Source of the DNA: Pochonia chlamydosporia 170
Lineage: Eukaryota; Ascomycota; Sordariomycetes; Hypocreales; Clavicipitaceae
Reading direction: 5' to 3'
Assembly: GCF_001653235.2 (NCBI RefSeq)
Contig: NC_035792.1
Span: 4,340,001 to 4,404,000, forward strand
Length of the DNA stretch: 64,000 nucleotides
Position numbers and translations under genes: made by a program. The stretch's first letter is position 1. Each line of letters begins with the position of its first letter. The notes under the pieces are model-generated. The model searched no databases and was not told the origin of the DNA. It saw nothing but the letters and a program-made list of their open reading frames with translations. Positions 12,114-24,366 of the stretch are shown here, one piece after another.

Positions 12114-12143
12114 ATGTTTGCTGCGACTGGCTCGCAATGGTAG
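12114..12143 (+). promoter_or_regulatory. Nine-codon uORF overlapping the VCX1 start codon
   Basis: An upstream ATG at 12114 opens a frame reading MFAATGSQW and then TAG at 12141-12143. The main start codon (12137-12139) lies inside this uORF in another frame, so the junction reads ATGGTAG. Such an arrangement can lower main-frame translation or allow termination-reinitiation. Whether the transcript starts upstream of this ATG is not known from sequence. Confidence 0.45.
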
Positions 12144-13981
12144 TCAATCATTTCAGGAACAAGCGTGCAGCGCATAACATCAATCGCTCAAGCGCCGACC
12201 AATGGAATCCTTTTCGACATGTTTCATGGAAAAAGGGCGATGAACGACGACGGGATACGTGGGGAGGCCCAGAACTCGAGGCACAAACAGGCCAAGGCGT
12301 AGAAGACCAAGGCGATGAGCTGACCCATGCCGTTACGGCACCGAATCCCAGCAGCGGCATGCCAAGAGATGCCTCCAATACAGACACCATCACTGCCTCT
12401 GGAAAGGATAGCGACGAAGCGACGAGGACCAAAAGCGTCGATAACGCAACGGAGCACTTAGCACCAACACAATCCATCGGAGATGACAAAACAGGTGGTC
12501 TACGAAACCGAAAGCCCGAGGACGACGCCGAAAAAGTTGGAGGCAACTCGATATCTGCCGCAGACGATAATGGAAAGTCGAAGAAGAAGGAAAAGACAGG
12601 CATAATTAACTGGCATCTTAAGCCGAAGGAGCCTTTTACCGTGGCGAACCAGCTGCAGCGAACGTTTTTGAACTCTTGGATCAACATTTTGATTCTGGCT
12701 GCCCCCGTTGGCATTGCCTTGAATTATGTTCACTCGGTTAATCGCATTGCGGTCTTTGTTATCAACTTCATTGCCATTATTCCGCTAGCCGCTATGCTTA
12801 GTTTTGCTACAGAAGAGGTGGCCCTACGAACTGGCGAAACTCTTGGAGGTCTCATCAATGCTACTTTTGGAAATGCGGTCGAACTCATCGTTGCCGTCAT
12901 TGCCCTGAAAGATGATCAGATCGCTATTGTTCAAACGTCCCTTATTGGATCCATTCTTTCCAACTTGCTCCTTGTCATGGGATTCTGCTTCTTTTTCGGT
13001 GGCTTGCGACGACAAGAACAACACTTCAACCACACTGTTGCTCAAACCGCAGCGTCTCTTCTTGCCCTCGCGGCTGCATCGGTTATTGTCCCATCGGTCT
13101 TCGACGTTGCTACAGATATTGAACAGGACAAAATTGCCAAGCTCTCTCGCGGTACCTCGGTCATTCTTCTCATTGTCTACATCGCCTATCTCATTTTTCA
13201 ACTTCACACCCACCAGGAGGTCTTTAATGAAGAGAGCCAGAAGGTCCCTGCGAAGCCTTGGTCACGCACCGTTGGATCAGGCGCCATCAAGCAGGGCCTG
13301 GCCATGCCCGGCACACTTATGGGTCATGCTGTCCCTGACCAGAACGAGAACCAGAGACTATCGAAGATGCTCATGAACCCTATGAGCCTGGATCATGATG
13401 AGGATGAAGGCGAGGAACCTCAGCTGAACTTCTTTGTTGCTATTGCCACCTTGACTGTTTCTACAGTGATTATTGCGTTCTGCGCTGAATCCATGGTTGG
13501 TTCCATTGACGCCGTGACGAAGGATGGAGGCTTAACCCAGGAATTTGTTGGGTTAATTTTGCTCCCCATTGTCGGAAACGCTGCGGAACACGCAACGGCT
13601 GTCACGGTTGCTATGAAGGACAAGATGGATCTTGCTATTGGTGTTGCGGTTGGCTCAAGCATGCAAGTTGCACTGTTTTTGATCCCACTCCTCGTTGTCA
13701 TTGGCTGGGGCATGGACAAGGTGTACATGGATCTGAGCTTTGACATTTTCCAAGTTGCCGTCATGTTTGTCGCAGTGTTGTTGACTAATTACCTGATTGG
13801 TGACGGCAAGAGTCATTGGCTGGAAGGCTTTCTGCTCATCTGCCTCTGGGCCATCATTGCCGTCTGCTCATTCTGTAAGTCCGACCGCATTCTGACATTT
13901 CTATTGTGATGATGCTAACAATATTGAACAGGGTATCCAAATGCAAATCTCGACGCGGCAAACGGTGGTAAACCCGTATAA
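12137..13981 (+). CDS. VCX1: Vacuolar Ca2+/H+ exchanger of the CAX family (Vcx1-like)
   Basis: Exons 12137-13874 and 13932-13981 give 595 aa. The 57-nt intron (GTAAGT, CTAAC branch, ACAG) splits a TGG codon, and the last exon encodes only the YPNANLDAANGGKPV tail. CAX proteins move Ca2+ into the vacuole in exchange for protons. A polar N-terminus of about 155 residues precedes the membrane core, which begins near LKPKEPFTVANQLQRTF. The two inverted CAX signatures are clear: GNAVELIVAVIALK at residue 245 and GNAAEHATAVTVAMK at residue 480, each with the conserved acidic residue of the cation site. Roughly eleven hydrophobic segments are present, with an acidic loop (DHDEDEGEE) between the halves. 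The start was chosen because the preceding frame is closed and NRSSADQWNPFR looks native to this family. Confidence 0.9.
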
Positions 13982-14572
13982 ACCAGAAATCAGAACAGCA
14001 TACCCTTTCCCTTTCCTCTCTGGCGTTGGATTTGTTTTTTTTGCGCGCAATCTCAAATGCAAACAGTTTGTAATGTCTTGTGGCATAATTTCTATTTACA
14101 GTCCTGCATTTAAAAAGCTTCTGGCAACACAACTTTGATGGCTCAGTTGGGGTTTTTTCTTTGTTCGTCTCACACATTACTTTACTCTGGTCTAAGAGCC
14201 TTTTCTTAAAATCTTCTACGTTCGTATTTATTATACCTGTTTCTCTGCCACTGCGCATAGAGCCGTGGCAGAGTCTGTATTTATATCTTGAGTGGCAGTA
14301 GAGGGGTCTGGTGAACGGGTTACCTCGAGTATGAGGGTGCAGAAGCAGAAAGGAAAGAAGGCTCGTGCGTGCGATGGTATTAGTTTTCATATGATCCGTT
14401 CAGGATCGGTACTGGGAATGAAAAGACTTTGACTCTGATACATGAGACTTTGAAGTGTGAATTACGTGTCGTGAATGCTGAGATTTAAAAGACGTACTGT
14501 TGCATTGGAAGTCGTCGAAACCGTACATTATATCCGTATACAACTCCGCCTTTGCCACAAATATACGACTCC
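13982..14572. other. Convergent 3' region between VCX1 and IML1
   Basis: Both flanking genes end here. The sequence is AT-rich with T-rich runs, consistent with two 3' UTRs. No gene was seen. Confidence 0.6.
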
Positions 14573-17500
14573 CTACTTGCCCTTTGATCCCAACCCCATA
14601 CCATCATATTGAACACTTCCTCTTCTCAAAAACGCCATCGGACTACTCATCCGTATACTAGCCATTGCAGCAGAATGCCCATTGCCTGCTCCTCCGGGCC
14701 CTTCACCGCCCAAGACACCCGGTCCCAAGCCCAAAGTGGGTATACTTGCTTCGGGGACGGGATCCAATCCCGCGACAGACTGGTTTGTAGCTGTGGAAGC
14801 GGGCGTACCGTGTGGACGCTGGCCCTTTTCAAGGATTTCCTTATAAAAGGCCGTGAGGGCAGGTTCGTTGTGACAAAAGTCCTCGAGTTCCGTCTTGAGA
14901 GTCTCGGGTTCGGAACGAGCTGTTGAGTATGGGACCTTTGTGCCTGTGACGGGTGCGTCGACGGGGCGGGACGCAGGTGAGAAGTGGTGGAATGTAGGGC
15001 GGATTTGGGGCGAGGCCAGGGGCGCTGGCTCGGACATGTTGTTGGTTGTGTGGCCGGATACGTAGGGCGCAATTTGGGACATGGCGCGGGTGGTGGTGTT
15101 TAGAGGAGGAGGTTGCTGTGGCTCTGAGTGGACTTGGTTGCGGAGTTCCTTGTCGCGCGCCATGCTGGTGCGTTTGCTGTAGAGTCTGTTGGCGAGAACG
15201 AGGAAGTCGCCGTCGTCGGTGATTTGGGCGAGTAGTGCGCCGGAACGGTGGATGTATTGCGTGTATGTGAAGTCTGGTTTGCCCCAGGAGTAGCGGACTT
15301 CTACGTCCGAGGGGAAGTTGGAAGCGGCTTCCATGTCGAGGACAAAATCGAAGCTCTTGAGAATGGCGGTTTGGTAGAAGTTCTTGCTTGGCCCGGCTTG
15401 TGGGCCAAGCGAGTTGGGGTCGAAGTATGTTGCTGGGCGTTCGAGGGGCGGTCGGATGGAGAGCTTGATGAGGTATGGCTTGCGGAAGGGGTTGGTTTCG
15501 GTGATGCGGCAGGCTTCGTTGATGGGGAGTTCGACGAGACGGAGGCCATATTGACTAGCTTCCCGCTCCCAGCTTTCCACGGTGTCTTCGACGAGCTTGG
15601 ATGTGGCGTTCATCCAGCCGATGCGGAAGTGGTAGCAGTTGTCTGGGTTATGGAGACGGTCGTAATGTAGATCTATTCGTTCTGGGCGGTATGACCTCTT
15701 GCGAGGGTCGATGTCGTACTTGATCATTTTACTGAGGACGACCTTCGGCCGATTCTTGAGGATCTGGCTTGATCCGGGTGTAGGTGCGAATGACGCTGGA
15801 GATTTGACGTCGTTCAGTGGCAAGGGCCTTGGGATCATGTTATGGCGTGGGGAGTCGACGTTATTGCTGCTGTCTGATAATGGTCCTGCAGGAGATGAGA
15901 CATCCCGACGCCTGCTGCTGAACCATCCCGGCTGTGCCTTTGCGAATTCTGGCGCAATCTGATAAAAGTAGTTTCCGTCTCTGAAGTTGTGGCGCTTTTC
16001 AACATGCACGAATAAACCACGTTCTTTCTCGCTCTTTGACTCTGTCCGATCTTTTTCCTTTTCCTTTTCCTTGTCCTTCTCTTTATCCTTCTCTTTATCC
16101 TTATCCTTCTGCTTGGGCTCATTTGGTACCATGAGGGCGTTCCCCAGCTCCTCAGCCTCCTCACGGCTATCCAAATCATCAAAATTCTCCAGGATCCAAG
16201 TAGTCATGTCGGATCCTATGAATGCGGCGTTGTGAAGTCTTAGATGCCATCTGCGGTTCCTCAGCGGTACTCCGCCATTCTCTACTGGCTGTTGCATGGC
16301 TTCCGCCAGGGCTGCCAAATTCAAGCTGGCCTTTTGAAATCGTTCCTTTCTTGTCACGAGCCCGCCCTTGCGGTTGACACCCTCCAAGTTCTCCAAAATT
16401 GGCAGTGTCTCGACCTCTGCTGCAATCACCACAGACGGGTCTTCGGTCTTGTATGTGATATCCAAAGTGCCACGGTGTTTTCCGGTTGGCTGGAATCGCC
16501 GATCAGACGGTGGAACATGTCGATGCTTTTGCCACAACTGAGTCAATCGCTTGATACCTTCAATACGCAGCTCTTCTGGGTTATCGCCTGTTTGGGAGCG
16601 CGGAATCGAAGGGTGCTTTGGACTCAGGGGGATAAGCACATATCTCGCTCTCCAAAATCTCAAGCTGTCCATCATTTCGTCATAATGCCCAGCCAGGTAA
16701 GAGTCAATGGTATTCCAATTTCGATCGGGTTTCGGTGTCAGAATGTCAAATGAGCGAGTCTCATACTGGACGTCAAAAATGGTTCGTATGGCCGGCCTGT
16801 ATGTCGACGGAACGTTTTGTGACTCTGCGGTAGCATCGGTCGGCTTCCGTAGGTAAATATTGACCTCAACTTCGCTGCCATTAACACAAGATAGTTGATG
16901 AATTGTGTTACCAACAGACATGAAGACGCTCGTCCCATCATCAAGCGGCTGGTCGCGCGAAAATACATCCGCAACCTTTATAACTTTTTGCCCAAATGCC
17001 TGTGCGACCGACGGCCCGACAATGACCTGAAACCCCTGAGAAAATCTCATGCTAATGAGCTCCTTCATAAACTCTTTACGTGATTTCGGCTCATCGGCTA
17101 CATCATCATCCAAGTTCTGGTCAACATTGTACGGATGTCTTTGATATTCCGCATCAAATTGCGTCTTTGCTGGGAAGTATTCGGTGGTCAGAGGGACTGC
17201 TGCCGGACAGCACAACGTTTTCCATTTTTGGACCTTCATATCAGATGTTCGTGGAAACACGTGTTGCCACCGACTGTACAAAATGGTGTCGTCAATCCTG
17301 TGGCGCTCGGGATTAGATGGGTTTAGCAAGGTGAGCCAAGGTGTGATGGCCGTCGTAGGTGAGAGAGTCGAAGGCAGCTCGGGGACGACACCAGCTCGGA
17401 GTTTACTGGTGTATACCTTCTGGGCATCTTCTGCCCGCAGTGCGTTGGAAAAACGGACGTCACTGTCTTCCGGGCGTTTCTCGCGACGTGTACCGTGGGT

Positions 17501-20335
17501 AATTGGTATGATAGATGGAGAAGTAGCTTGACTGGCTGCAGTCCCAGGTCTGTTGAAGCCATCTCTGGAGATTGGGATGCTAGGCGTTGAGGGTACTCCG
17601 TCTATCGTGCCGTCTGCCGTCTCAGACTTCTGTCTTTGGGCGGAGGTAGAAGATGAACGACTGGTGATTGTTTGTGGAGTCGACGGCCGGAGATCTGACA
17701 ATGAATGCGGGTTGGATGGTGGACGCAGATTTGAGGAAACAGCAGCAGCCCCAACAGTCTCTATTTTCAATTCAGCAGCGGCCACCTTTGGTGCAGCAAT
17801 GCCGAATCCACGTTGCCCAAGGCTAATCTGCCTCATGAATTTGGGCTGTTTGATGGATGGGGCTTTCTTGGCTGTGGGAACGGGAAGCGGCTCGGGAGTA
17901 GGTTTAGGAGTAGACAGGACTGGCTTTTCCACCTCTGTTGTTGTCAGAGAAAACTTTCTAGATGCTGGCATGTTAGAAGCCTGCAAGTAAGTCGAAGCCC
18001 TTCGCTCCGGAAGAGACGTCCCCAGTGCGGAAGTATCGTCGGCTGGTTGCTTCCGACTAGCATCCTCGAATTCCGTCTTGTTTTTGGACAGCTGGTGTTG
18101 GTGGTAGTTACGAGCCCGAGGGAGTCTCGCTTTGGCGTCATCATATCCCTGCAGTTGCTTCCAGAATGACTTTTCTCCCGATCGTGTAAGTTTATCCGGA
18201 GCGAATTTTTGAAAGCCATAGACATGATCGAAGAGTGCGTCAGGGGCGTGCTTGTTGGGAATGTAAACCGTATCTCCTAGTCGGTCTATTCGCTTTTTGG
18301 CAATGGCGCTGGCCTCGATTATATGAGTGGGATAATTCGAGTCGGATTGCAAAGGGGCAGCTTCAATCTCATTTGCGTCCAGCACACTTCGCATCTGCAG
18401 GTCATACATTCGGCAACGTACTTTAAACCAGCCTTCGTCTTCTTGCTCAACCTTGTTGGATACTGTTAATGCAATGCCTGCATAGGATAATGACTCTTCC
18501 GTCGCGCCAGTCCAGAATGAGACGTGCAGCCACTGCGGGAGGGCATAACAGTACTCTTCACTGGCTCCCATAAGTGCAAGTGTTTCCATTCGTCCAGCCA
18601 GGTTGTAGGCTTTTGTAGGAGAAAATGAGCCAGTAAGAGATTGATAGCTGCCAATGACAGGAGTAGGGTGATTCGGAGTACTGTCGCGACTATGAAATGA
18701 TCTAGACAGGGAGTGTCCATGACTGTGACGCCCATCCTCAGAGAACTGTGGGTTGCGATACTTAAAGAGCGGTGCAGAGTGCAAGGGCATGCTTGCCATG
18801 CAAATCAAATCAATACCTATGCCATTACCAACCAGAGACTCAGTGGTTCTTCGCAGTGTTTCGTAATCAACTTCAAAGACACCGGGTCCGGGAGTGATGA
18901 CTGCGATCGAAATTCCCGTTCTGGTAAGATCTCGATCAATGTAATCATGCGAAAACTGTGAGGCTGCCATGTTGATGGCTTCTAGCACATTTCCATGAAT
19001 TGCCAATGATGACTCTGCTTTTGCCGGGTTAGGTGATCCGTCTTTTCCGGCATCGTCGTCCGAGGATCTGCGCCCAAAATCGTTGACCTTTTGGTGATGT
19101 AAGGTAATATCTCGCCGGAAGTAGTTGAATTCTCTTTTCAGCTGGTAAAGAATTGTCGTCCACTCCCCACTGGCCATCTCACTTACGACCACGCGATAGA
19201 AGTCTTTGTAAGGCCGTCGGTTTCCGTGTGGCTGTATGCCAGTGTAATAATCATTCAGCAAGGAGCTGCTTGCTAGATCCGCGCTTATGCCAGTGTCATA
19301 TTCTACTCGTGCGAAGAGCACTATGCTAACAAGATGCTTCACCTTGAGGACAGCCCAACGTTTGAAGAGGGCTGGCAAAAATCCGTTGACAACCTTGTTA
19401 AACATGATTTCGCCAGAGGCTTCAGAGTCAAAGTCCCACATCTCCCTTGCCATTTGAATGAAGAGGACATATTTTGCGGATTCGCTCCGGAAGATGGGTC
19501 TGGTATCTTTGGCGAAGAAGGCGGAGTGGACAGTGTTGCCATTGACGTAGACGGCAGTGACCTGGGCTTTGATAGTGCCCATGAAGAATATGGATTGACC
19601 TTTGTACACCGTACGCTGTGTCAGTTCTCCAGAAGCCAATCTCCACATATCGGCCCTTGACAGATACTGATCCTTGAACGACATTTCAACATGTGTTGCC
19701 TCGACGGCAGGGTGTTCCTTATCGACCTGGTTGATATATGTTAGCAAGCAAATAAAGGCGTAGGCAAGGTAGGCGTCATGTGGCAGACATACCGGCCGTA
19801 GCAAGGCTTGGGAGCCCCTTTTCATATGAAAAGCATCAGCAATATGCTTTGCTACATGTACCTCAGCGTCGTGGTGCCGAGCCTTCATTTCTTTAGACAT
19901 GTCCTTGGCGACGAAGATGTATGTGTGCCCAGCGCCATGATCATGCTCGTTGAAAGTGCCGGATACGGCCCTGGAATTATCCAGATGCTCATGAGTTTGC
20001 TTGTTAATGCTTCCATAACCACTGGCAGCATTCTTGGAGTCACCCTTGAGCGGAATGAGAGCCATAAGCGTTCCTGGTTGGATATCCCCACCAAAGTGGT
20101 CCATGTTGATCAGGACCTCATCTTTGGAGTACCCATCATTGACTGAAATGGTGCAGTAGCGTTCGGTCTTGCGTCTCTTGTCTTCCCGTATTGTAGAATG
20201 GGTTGATGTGCTACCGGGTGAGCTCGGCGACTCTGCTGAGACCCGATCGAAGCTCACGATGCTAGGGTGATGAAGATGGGACCATCGTGGTCCTCTGCGC
20301 GGGGCTGACGGCCCAGGCCCTGCATATCGAGACAT
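14573..20335 (-). CDS. IML1: Iml1, vacuolar GATOR1/SEACIT subunit (DEPDC5 homologue)
   Basis: A single uninterrupted frame of 1920 aa. Iml1 forms the GATOR1 (SEACIT) complex with Npr2 and Npr3 at the vacuolar membrane and restrains TORC1 when amino acids are scarce by acting on the Rag GTPases (Gtr1/Gtr2). The conserved N-terminal block contains [24 protein letters not shown]-like segment contains [21 protein letters not shown] long disordered Ser/Pro/Thr-rich linker follows. The DEP domain lies at about residues 1350-1460 ([20 protein letters not shown] and [20 protein letters not shown]). The conserved C-terminal domain contains [20 protein letters not shown] and [11 protein letters not shown] lysine/aspartate/glutamate repeat interrupts the DEP domain. 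The start ATG at 20335 is the first in frame and precedes [15 protein letters not shown]. The lack of introns over 5.7 kb is unusual but the frame is clean. Confidence 0.92.
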   Translation of the reverse strand: MSRYAGPGPSAPRRGPRWSHLHHPSIVSFDRVSAESPSSPGSTSTHSTIREDKRRKTERYCTISVNDGYSKDEVLINMDHFGGDIQPGTLMALIPLKGDSKNAASGYGSINKQTHEHLDNSRAVSGTFNEHDHGAGHTYIFVAKDMSKEMKARHHDAEVHVAKHIADAFHMKRGSQALLRPVCLPHDAYLAYAFICLLTYINQVDKEHPAVEATHVEMSFKDQYLSRADMWRLASGELTQRTVYKGQSIFFMGTIKAQVTAVYVNGNTVHSAFFAKDTRPIFRSESAKYVLFIQMAREMWDFDSEASGEIMFNKVVNGFLPALFKRWAVLKVKHLVSIVLFARVEYDTGISADLASSSLLNDYYTGIQPHGNRRPYKDFYRVVVSEMASGEWTTILYQLKREFNYFRRDITLHHQKVNDFGRRSSDDDAGKDGSPNPAKAESSLAIHGNVLEAINMAASQFSHDYIDRDLTRTGISIAVITPGPGVFEVDYETLRRTTESLVGNGIGIDLICMASMPLHSAPLFKYRNPQFSEDGRHSHGHSLSRSFHSRDSTPNHPTPVIGSYQSLTGSFSPTKAYNLAGRMETLALMGASEEYCYALPQWLHVSFWTGATEESLSYAGIALTVSNKVEQEDEGWFKVRCRMYDLQMRSVLDANEIEAAPLQSDSNYPTHIIEASAIAKKRIDRLGDTVYIPNKHAPDALFDHVYGFQKFAPDKLTRSGEKSFWKQLQGYDDAKARLPRARNYHQHQLSKNKTEFEDASRKQPADDTSALGTSLPERRASTYLQASNMPASRKFSLTTTEVEKPVLSTPKPTPEPLPVPTAKKAPSIKQPKFMRQISLGQRGFGIAAPKVAAAELKIETVGAAAVSSNLRPPSNPHSLSDLRPSTPQTITSRSSSTSAQRQKSETADGTIDGVPSTPSIPISRDGFNRPGTAASQATSPSIIPITHGTRREKRPEDSDVRFSNALRAEDAQKVYTSKLRAGVVPELPSTLSPTTAITPWLTLLNPSNPERHRIDDTILYSRWQHVFPRTSDMKVQKWKTLCCPAAVPLTTEYFPAKTQFDAEYQRHPYNVDQNLDDDVADEPKSRKEFMKELISMRFSQGFQVIVGPSVAQAFGQKVIKVADVFSRDQPLDDGTSVFMSVGNTIHQLSCVNGSEVEVNIYLRKPTDATAESQNVPSTYRPAIRTIFDVQYETRSFDILTPKPDRNWNTIDSYLAGHYDEMMDSLRFWRARYVLIPLSPKHPSIPRSQTGDNPEELRIEGIKRLTQLWQKHRHVPPSDRRFQPTGKHRGTLDITYKTEDPSVVIAAEVETLPILENLEGVNRKGGLVTRKERFQKASLNLAALAEAMQQPVENGGVPLRNRRWHLRLHNAAFIGSDMTTWILENFDDLDSREEAEELGNALMVPNEPKQKDKDKEKDKEKDKEKEKEKDRTESKSEKERGLFVHVEKRHNFRDGNYFYQIAPEFAKAQPGWFSSRRRDVSSPAGPLSDSSNNVDSPRHNMIPRPLPLNDVKSPASFAPTPGSSQILKNRPKVVLSKMIKYDIDPRKRSYRPERIDLHYDRLHNPDNCYHFRIGWMNATSKLVEDTVESWEREASQYGLRLVELPINEACRITETNPFRKPYLIKLSIRPPLERPATYFDPNSLGPQAGPSKNFYQTAILKSFDFVLDMEAASNFPSDVEVRYSWGKPDFTYTQYIHRSGALLAQITDDGDFLVLANRLYSKRTSMARDKELRNQVHSEPQQPPPLNTTTRAMSQIAPYVSGHTTNNMSEPAPLASPQIRPTFHHFSPASRPVDAPVTGTKVPYSTARSEPETLKTELEDFCHNEPALTAFYKEILEKGQRPHGTPASTATNQSVAGLDPVPEASIPTLGLGPGVLGGEGPGGAGNGHSAAMASIRMSSPMAFLRRGSVQYDGMGLGSKGK
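16045..16111 (-). repeat. Charged hexanucleotide-like repeat inside IML1
   Basis: On the coding strand the sequence is a run of AAGGAT/AAGGAA/AAAGAT units encoding alternating K-D and K-E residues (about two dozen residues near 1409-1435). It lies between the two conserved halves of the DEP domain. Such tracts vary in length by replication slippage. Confidence 0.85.
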
Positions 20336-22065
20336 TGGGGCGATTCACGTCTCATCTCAGGATGAATGCCATTTGAAAAGGTCGACAATGCACGGCGCAC
20401 TGAATGTCATTACCAGATCGCGTCACTCATTTGAAGATGTTGAGATGGGTGGTTCGAGGCGGCAGAATCCAGCTCTCGGCATGATGAGCTTCAGACCGCC
20501 TACCGGATATGGTTGGGCCAACTTCTTCCTCATGACCCGATCAAGTCTGGTTGATCCACTGACTGGATCTCATCTCATCTCCCCACACGGCATGCATTTA
20601 TCCATCCGATGAAGAAAGGCAGAGGATGGGAGGCGGATATTTGAAAGATTTCCTTCTTTTTTGTAGTTGGTCGTAGCTCTTTTTTTCTGCTTATTACTTC
20701 TATGACTATGAATTTCGGATTTCTTCGTCTTCAATTCCTGCAACGACAGAGAGAAACAGACTGTCATTCGACATAAATGTTGCCTGAGGCGACTAGATGT
20801 TCATGTTTCGCAATGTCCTTGCAGAGTAGCCCGTCTTAGCCCTTTCGAAAACATCGATTGATCAGTGAAACAAGGCGTCATCCACGCGTGAACAAAACTT
20901 ACAGAGCCAATTCACGTCATCGTGCAGCGAGCTGTTTTGTCGTTCGTTCGTCTCGACTTGCTGTCCCTTTCCGTTTCGTACTGCTCAGCCTCAGACGCTC
21001 CCCACATTGGCAGGTAGCAGTTGATAAGAGACATTCATTGATGGACGTAACAGAAGTCAGGTGAAGCGAGCGTCACTCCTGGACGAGTAGTGACCATAGG
21101 GCGACAGTCGTTGCGAGTCGAGTAGCAGTCTTGTATTGCAGAGTGCAAACTGCCGACGAGCACAGCATTAATTCACATATACTCCCGTGTAACCTGACAT
21201 ACATCGGCATCAATTGTTTGCCTACATGTGTACAGAGTACGTCGGCATCAAATTTATCAAGACGATGTTTGCCTAATCGTATTCACAATCACGTCCAATA
21301 CAGACTGAAACACGAGACCTTGTCTGTGCACTGGCAACGGTCGAACGGGGATCAATGCCGCTCGCTGCCGCTTCAGAAACATAAAGTCACATTGTCATGA
21401 TATAAAATGCAACCAAATGAGGCTATGCTCTATTGTCCCCCAGCAACTACCAAGGTACTGTGGCTACCATCTTTGCACTCAGTCATGCTCATGCTCATGC
21501 TTATGCTCATGCTCATGCCCGCAAACCGCCAAGGCAGATGAGACAGCTTCCCCATCGGGCTACTCGAAACTTTCAATCAATTTTGATTGCAACGGCAGAT
21601 CCCCCGATGCTACGCAGACGTTACTATAAGTCACATACTGAACAGACCTTGGTGCTTTATTTTTTAATCGACTTCCTTTTGCAAGTTAGTCCTCTCTCAT
21701 ACAAAAATCCCACTGTGCCTTGATCCGTGATGCGTGCTCGGTCGTGTCGAATCACGAAGCGACTGGAATGCCAATGACCCTGATTCTGGAACATTGTCCC
21801 TACTTTCAATGCTTGACGATGGCGGAGTTCAACCAAAATGATCAATGCCCAGATGTCATGTCTGGTTCATGTTGCGTTTGCTGTCTGGCCTGATCTGGCA
21901 CAGCAGCTGACTGCCAGCTGGTTTTTGTCACTCCGGTCCTTTTTGTCACTCGTTTTGACGAGAAAGTTCTTGAACTTGACGAATTGCCTCCAGTCTCTCC
22001 TTTCTCTCTCCTTTCCCTTCCTTGACTAAAGTAACATGCCCAGTTTCTCCTAACCTGCTTCCATC
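20336..22065. promoter_or_regulatory. 1.7-kb divergent region between IML1 and the zinc transporter
   Basis: This region contains the IML1 and ZRC1-like promoters and leaders. The 200 nt before the transporter start are strongly pyrimidine-rich. A CATGCT hexanucleotide repeat sits at 21484-21519. No coding frame with family resemblance was found; small open frames here are low-complexity or random. Confidence 0.5.
21484..21519 (+). repeat. Six-unit CATGCT microsatellite
   Basis: Six tandem hexamers (CATGCT with two single-base variants) run over 36 nt in the IML1/ZRC1 divergent region. It lies about 550 nt before the start of the zinc transporter. Confidence 0.9.
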
Positions 22066-23682
22066 ATGCCCGCATTCAGCATCACACGAAAGCAACGCTT
22101 GATTGCTACTATTGCCATTTCTGCTGCTTTTTTTGTCGCAGAGTTGATTGGTGCGTCAGATATTACGTTGACTAGATGAACCAGACTATTTCTGAGCTTT
22201 ACCACTGATATCCGGATTTTAACAGCTGGCTGTTACACTCATTCATTGGCCCTCATTGCCGATGCGTTTCATTATGTATGGCCCTTACATGGGTGGAATA
22301 TATCCAAATGACTAATGGAATGATAGTTGAGCGACCTCGTTGGATTTGTTGTTGCTCTTGTGGCTCTCATGGTTCGCACCCAACATAATTTCTTGCCCGA
22401 TGAATACAATCTAATGGATCTACGCTACAGGTATCGGAACGATCTCAACCACCACCCAAAGAATACACATTCGGCTGGCAGAGAGCAACCCTCCTTGGCG
22501 CATTCTTCAACGGCGTTTTCCTCTTTGCTCTTGGTGTTAGCATCCTTGTCCAAGCTATCGAGAGATTCACGCACACGATCAGTACGTCTTTTTTCAGCGT
22601 GATTGTGTGATCAACTGACTAACTATAGCTGTTAAGAGGTCGATGAACCGAAAGTGGTTCTGATAGTAGGATGTGTTGGGCTTGGACTAAACCTCTTGGT
22701 TATGTCCTTCCTCCATGGTAGGTGCTAGCAGAGTTTGTTGATACCTGGTGTGATGCTAAAAACATAGAACATGATCATGACCACGGACATGGACACGGTC
22801 ATGGGCATTCTCACGGTCATCATGCCTATGATCATGCCAGTCACTCGGACGACGATGGACTATCTACAATGATTGGCGGATCTGAGATCAAGATGGAAGC
22901 CCGCAATCATTCAGTAAGTTATAGCCTTAGAATCGTCCATATTGCATCGTCACGGCCAGAATTACGGTTGAGCTAACAATCAGCAGGTGACTAGTTGTCA
23001 CCACGAACACAAGCATTGTTCTACCGTCCCGTCCAAGCCTGGCAGAGATCTTGGCTTACTGGGAGTTTTCATCCACGTTGTTGGCGACGCAATCAACAAT
23101 GTTGGAGTCATCATCTCCGCAATTATCATTTGGAAGTTGGACAGCCCTCACCGATACTATGCCGACCCGGCGATTGGTATCTTCATCGCCATCATGATAT
23201 TTCTCACTGCCATCCCCTTGACCAAGAATAGCGGCAGCATTCTCTTACAGATTGCCCCGGGAGGCATCGATCTGGAAGATGTGAAACATGATATTGAAAT
23301 GGTATGTATACACTGGTCTGACCCGATTCATACACTGGACATGAATGTCTAAAACTGGTCATAGATTCCTGGCATCGAGTCCGTACATGAGCTACACATT
23401 TGGCGTCTCGACCAACGTAAATCAGTTGCATCTGCGCATATCGTTATTGACGATAGAACCGTCAAGCAGTTTACTGAAAAGGCGAAAATCATCATGGAGT
23501 GCCTTCACGCGTATGGCATTCATTCAGCAACGCTTCAGCCCGAGATTCTGCCTCCTGTCGTAGAGCATATAGAAGATGCTTCAGACGATAGTGAGGCTAC
23601 GGTTCGACGACGCCGTATCGACCGATCAACTTGTCAGTTGATTTGTGGGAGCGTTTGCGGAGGAATGAGATGCTGCACATGA
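22066..23682 (+). CDS. ZRC1: Cation diffusion facilitator, vacuolar zinc transporter (Zrc1/Cot1/Zhf1-like)
   Basis: Eight exons: 22066-22150, 22226-22275, 22327-22371, 22431-22581, 22637-22717, 22768-22913, 22987-23301 and 23365-23682, giving 396 aa. All junctions keep frame and restore the CDF family pattern. These H+-coupled antiporters move Zn2+ from cytosol into vacuole or ER. Visible parts are six membrane segments, the TM2 site H44-x3-D48 (FHYLSD), the TM5 site H216-x3-D220 (HVVGD), the FGWQRA loop, and a His-rich loop EHDHDHGHGHGHGHSHGHH before TM5. The HD-HD set is that of Zn-selective members. The C-terminal cytosolic domain contains VHELHIWRLD. The protein ends in a Cys-rich CGSVCGGMRCCT. 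Exon 7 has tandem CAG acceptors, so one Gln may be added before V187. The exon 5 acceptor is the TTAAG at 22636, since the earlier TATAG leads to a stop. Confidence 0.93.
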
Positions 23683-24366
23683 GGAAACGAGACGAACTAA
23701 CACCAACGACTGTACAGCGTGTTTTAACAGCAGATATGCTCTGCGTTTCAATTTCAGCTAAGCTTGGCTCAGATAGACTTGAGGGAAATTTCACTTGAAT
23801 CATCGTACTTTTCGCCATTGTTCTACGCACATACATCGCCGTGAAAGCAACTTTGCAAGTCGTTGGCTCTGCTTTTCAAAGCTGAAAACTGCATATCGAA
23901 TCTGCCCAACTGTATGTGACTCCCCACTCAACCGCCTCCCTCATTTGATCCATTTACACAAGTATCAATTATCATTTTCCTTCACCTAATGCACATTACC
24001 CCATAACAACATCAGTTCATGCAGCTATTGCCTGTGATAATTCCTACCCCTCACCTTAACCACCAGTCCAACTCGGCGATTACCCAAAAGCCGCTCGGTA
24101 TCGGGTCTTCGGACGACCAGACAGTTGGCTCACCAGACCGGTGAGGAATATGGACCAGACATGACTGCAGCCCAACACCATCACACCCACCAGAGCAAAC
24201 TCGTCAGCCTCAATGCTCCGTAACAGCCAGACCGTACATATCACTTTTTCAATTTGACATTCACAGCTGTAATTTCCTCCCTTGCGTCCCTTGGCGCACG
24301 GCCGCAAGACCTTCTCCTTTCAGCAGCACATACTTACGCACACTCACAGCACACATAATACAATAC
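23683..24366. other. Intergenic between zinc transporter and 2EXR gene
   Basis: It holds the transporter 3' UTR and the 2EXR gene promoter. The sequence is CA- and CT-rich near the downstream start. No gene was seen. Confidence 0.55.

Noticed and set aside
13875..13931. Possible C/D snoRNA in the VCX1 intron (TGATGATG present)
   Set aside because: The 57-nt intron is too short and lacks paired C/D and guide elements in the right order.
15248..15670. 140-codon plus-strand frame inside IML1
   Set aside because: It is the antisense of the conserved C-terminal part of IML1.
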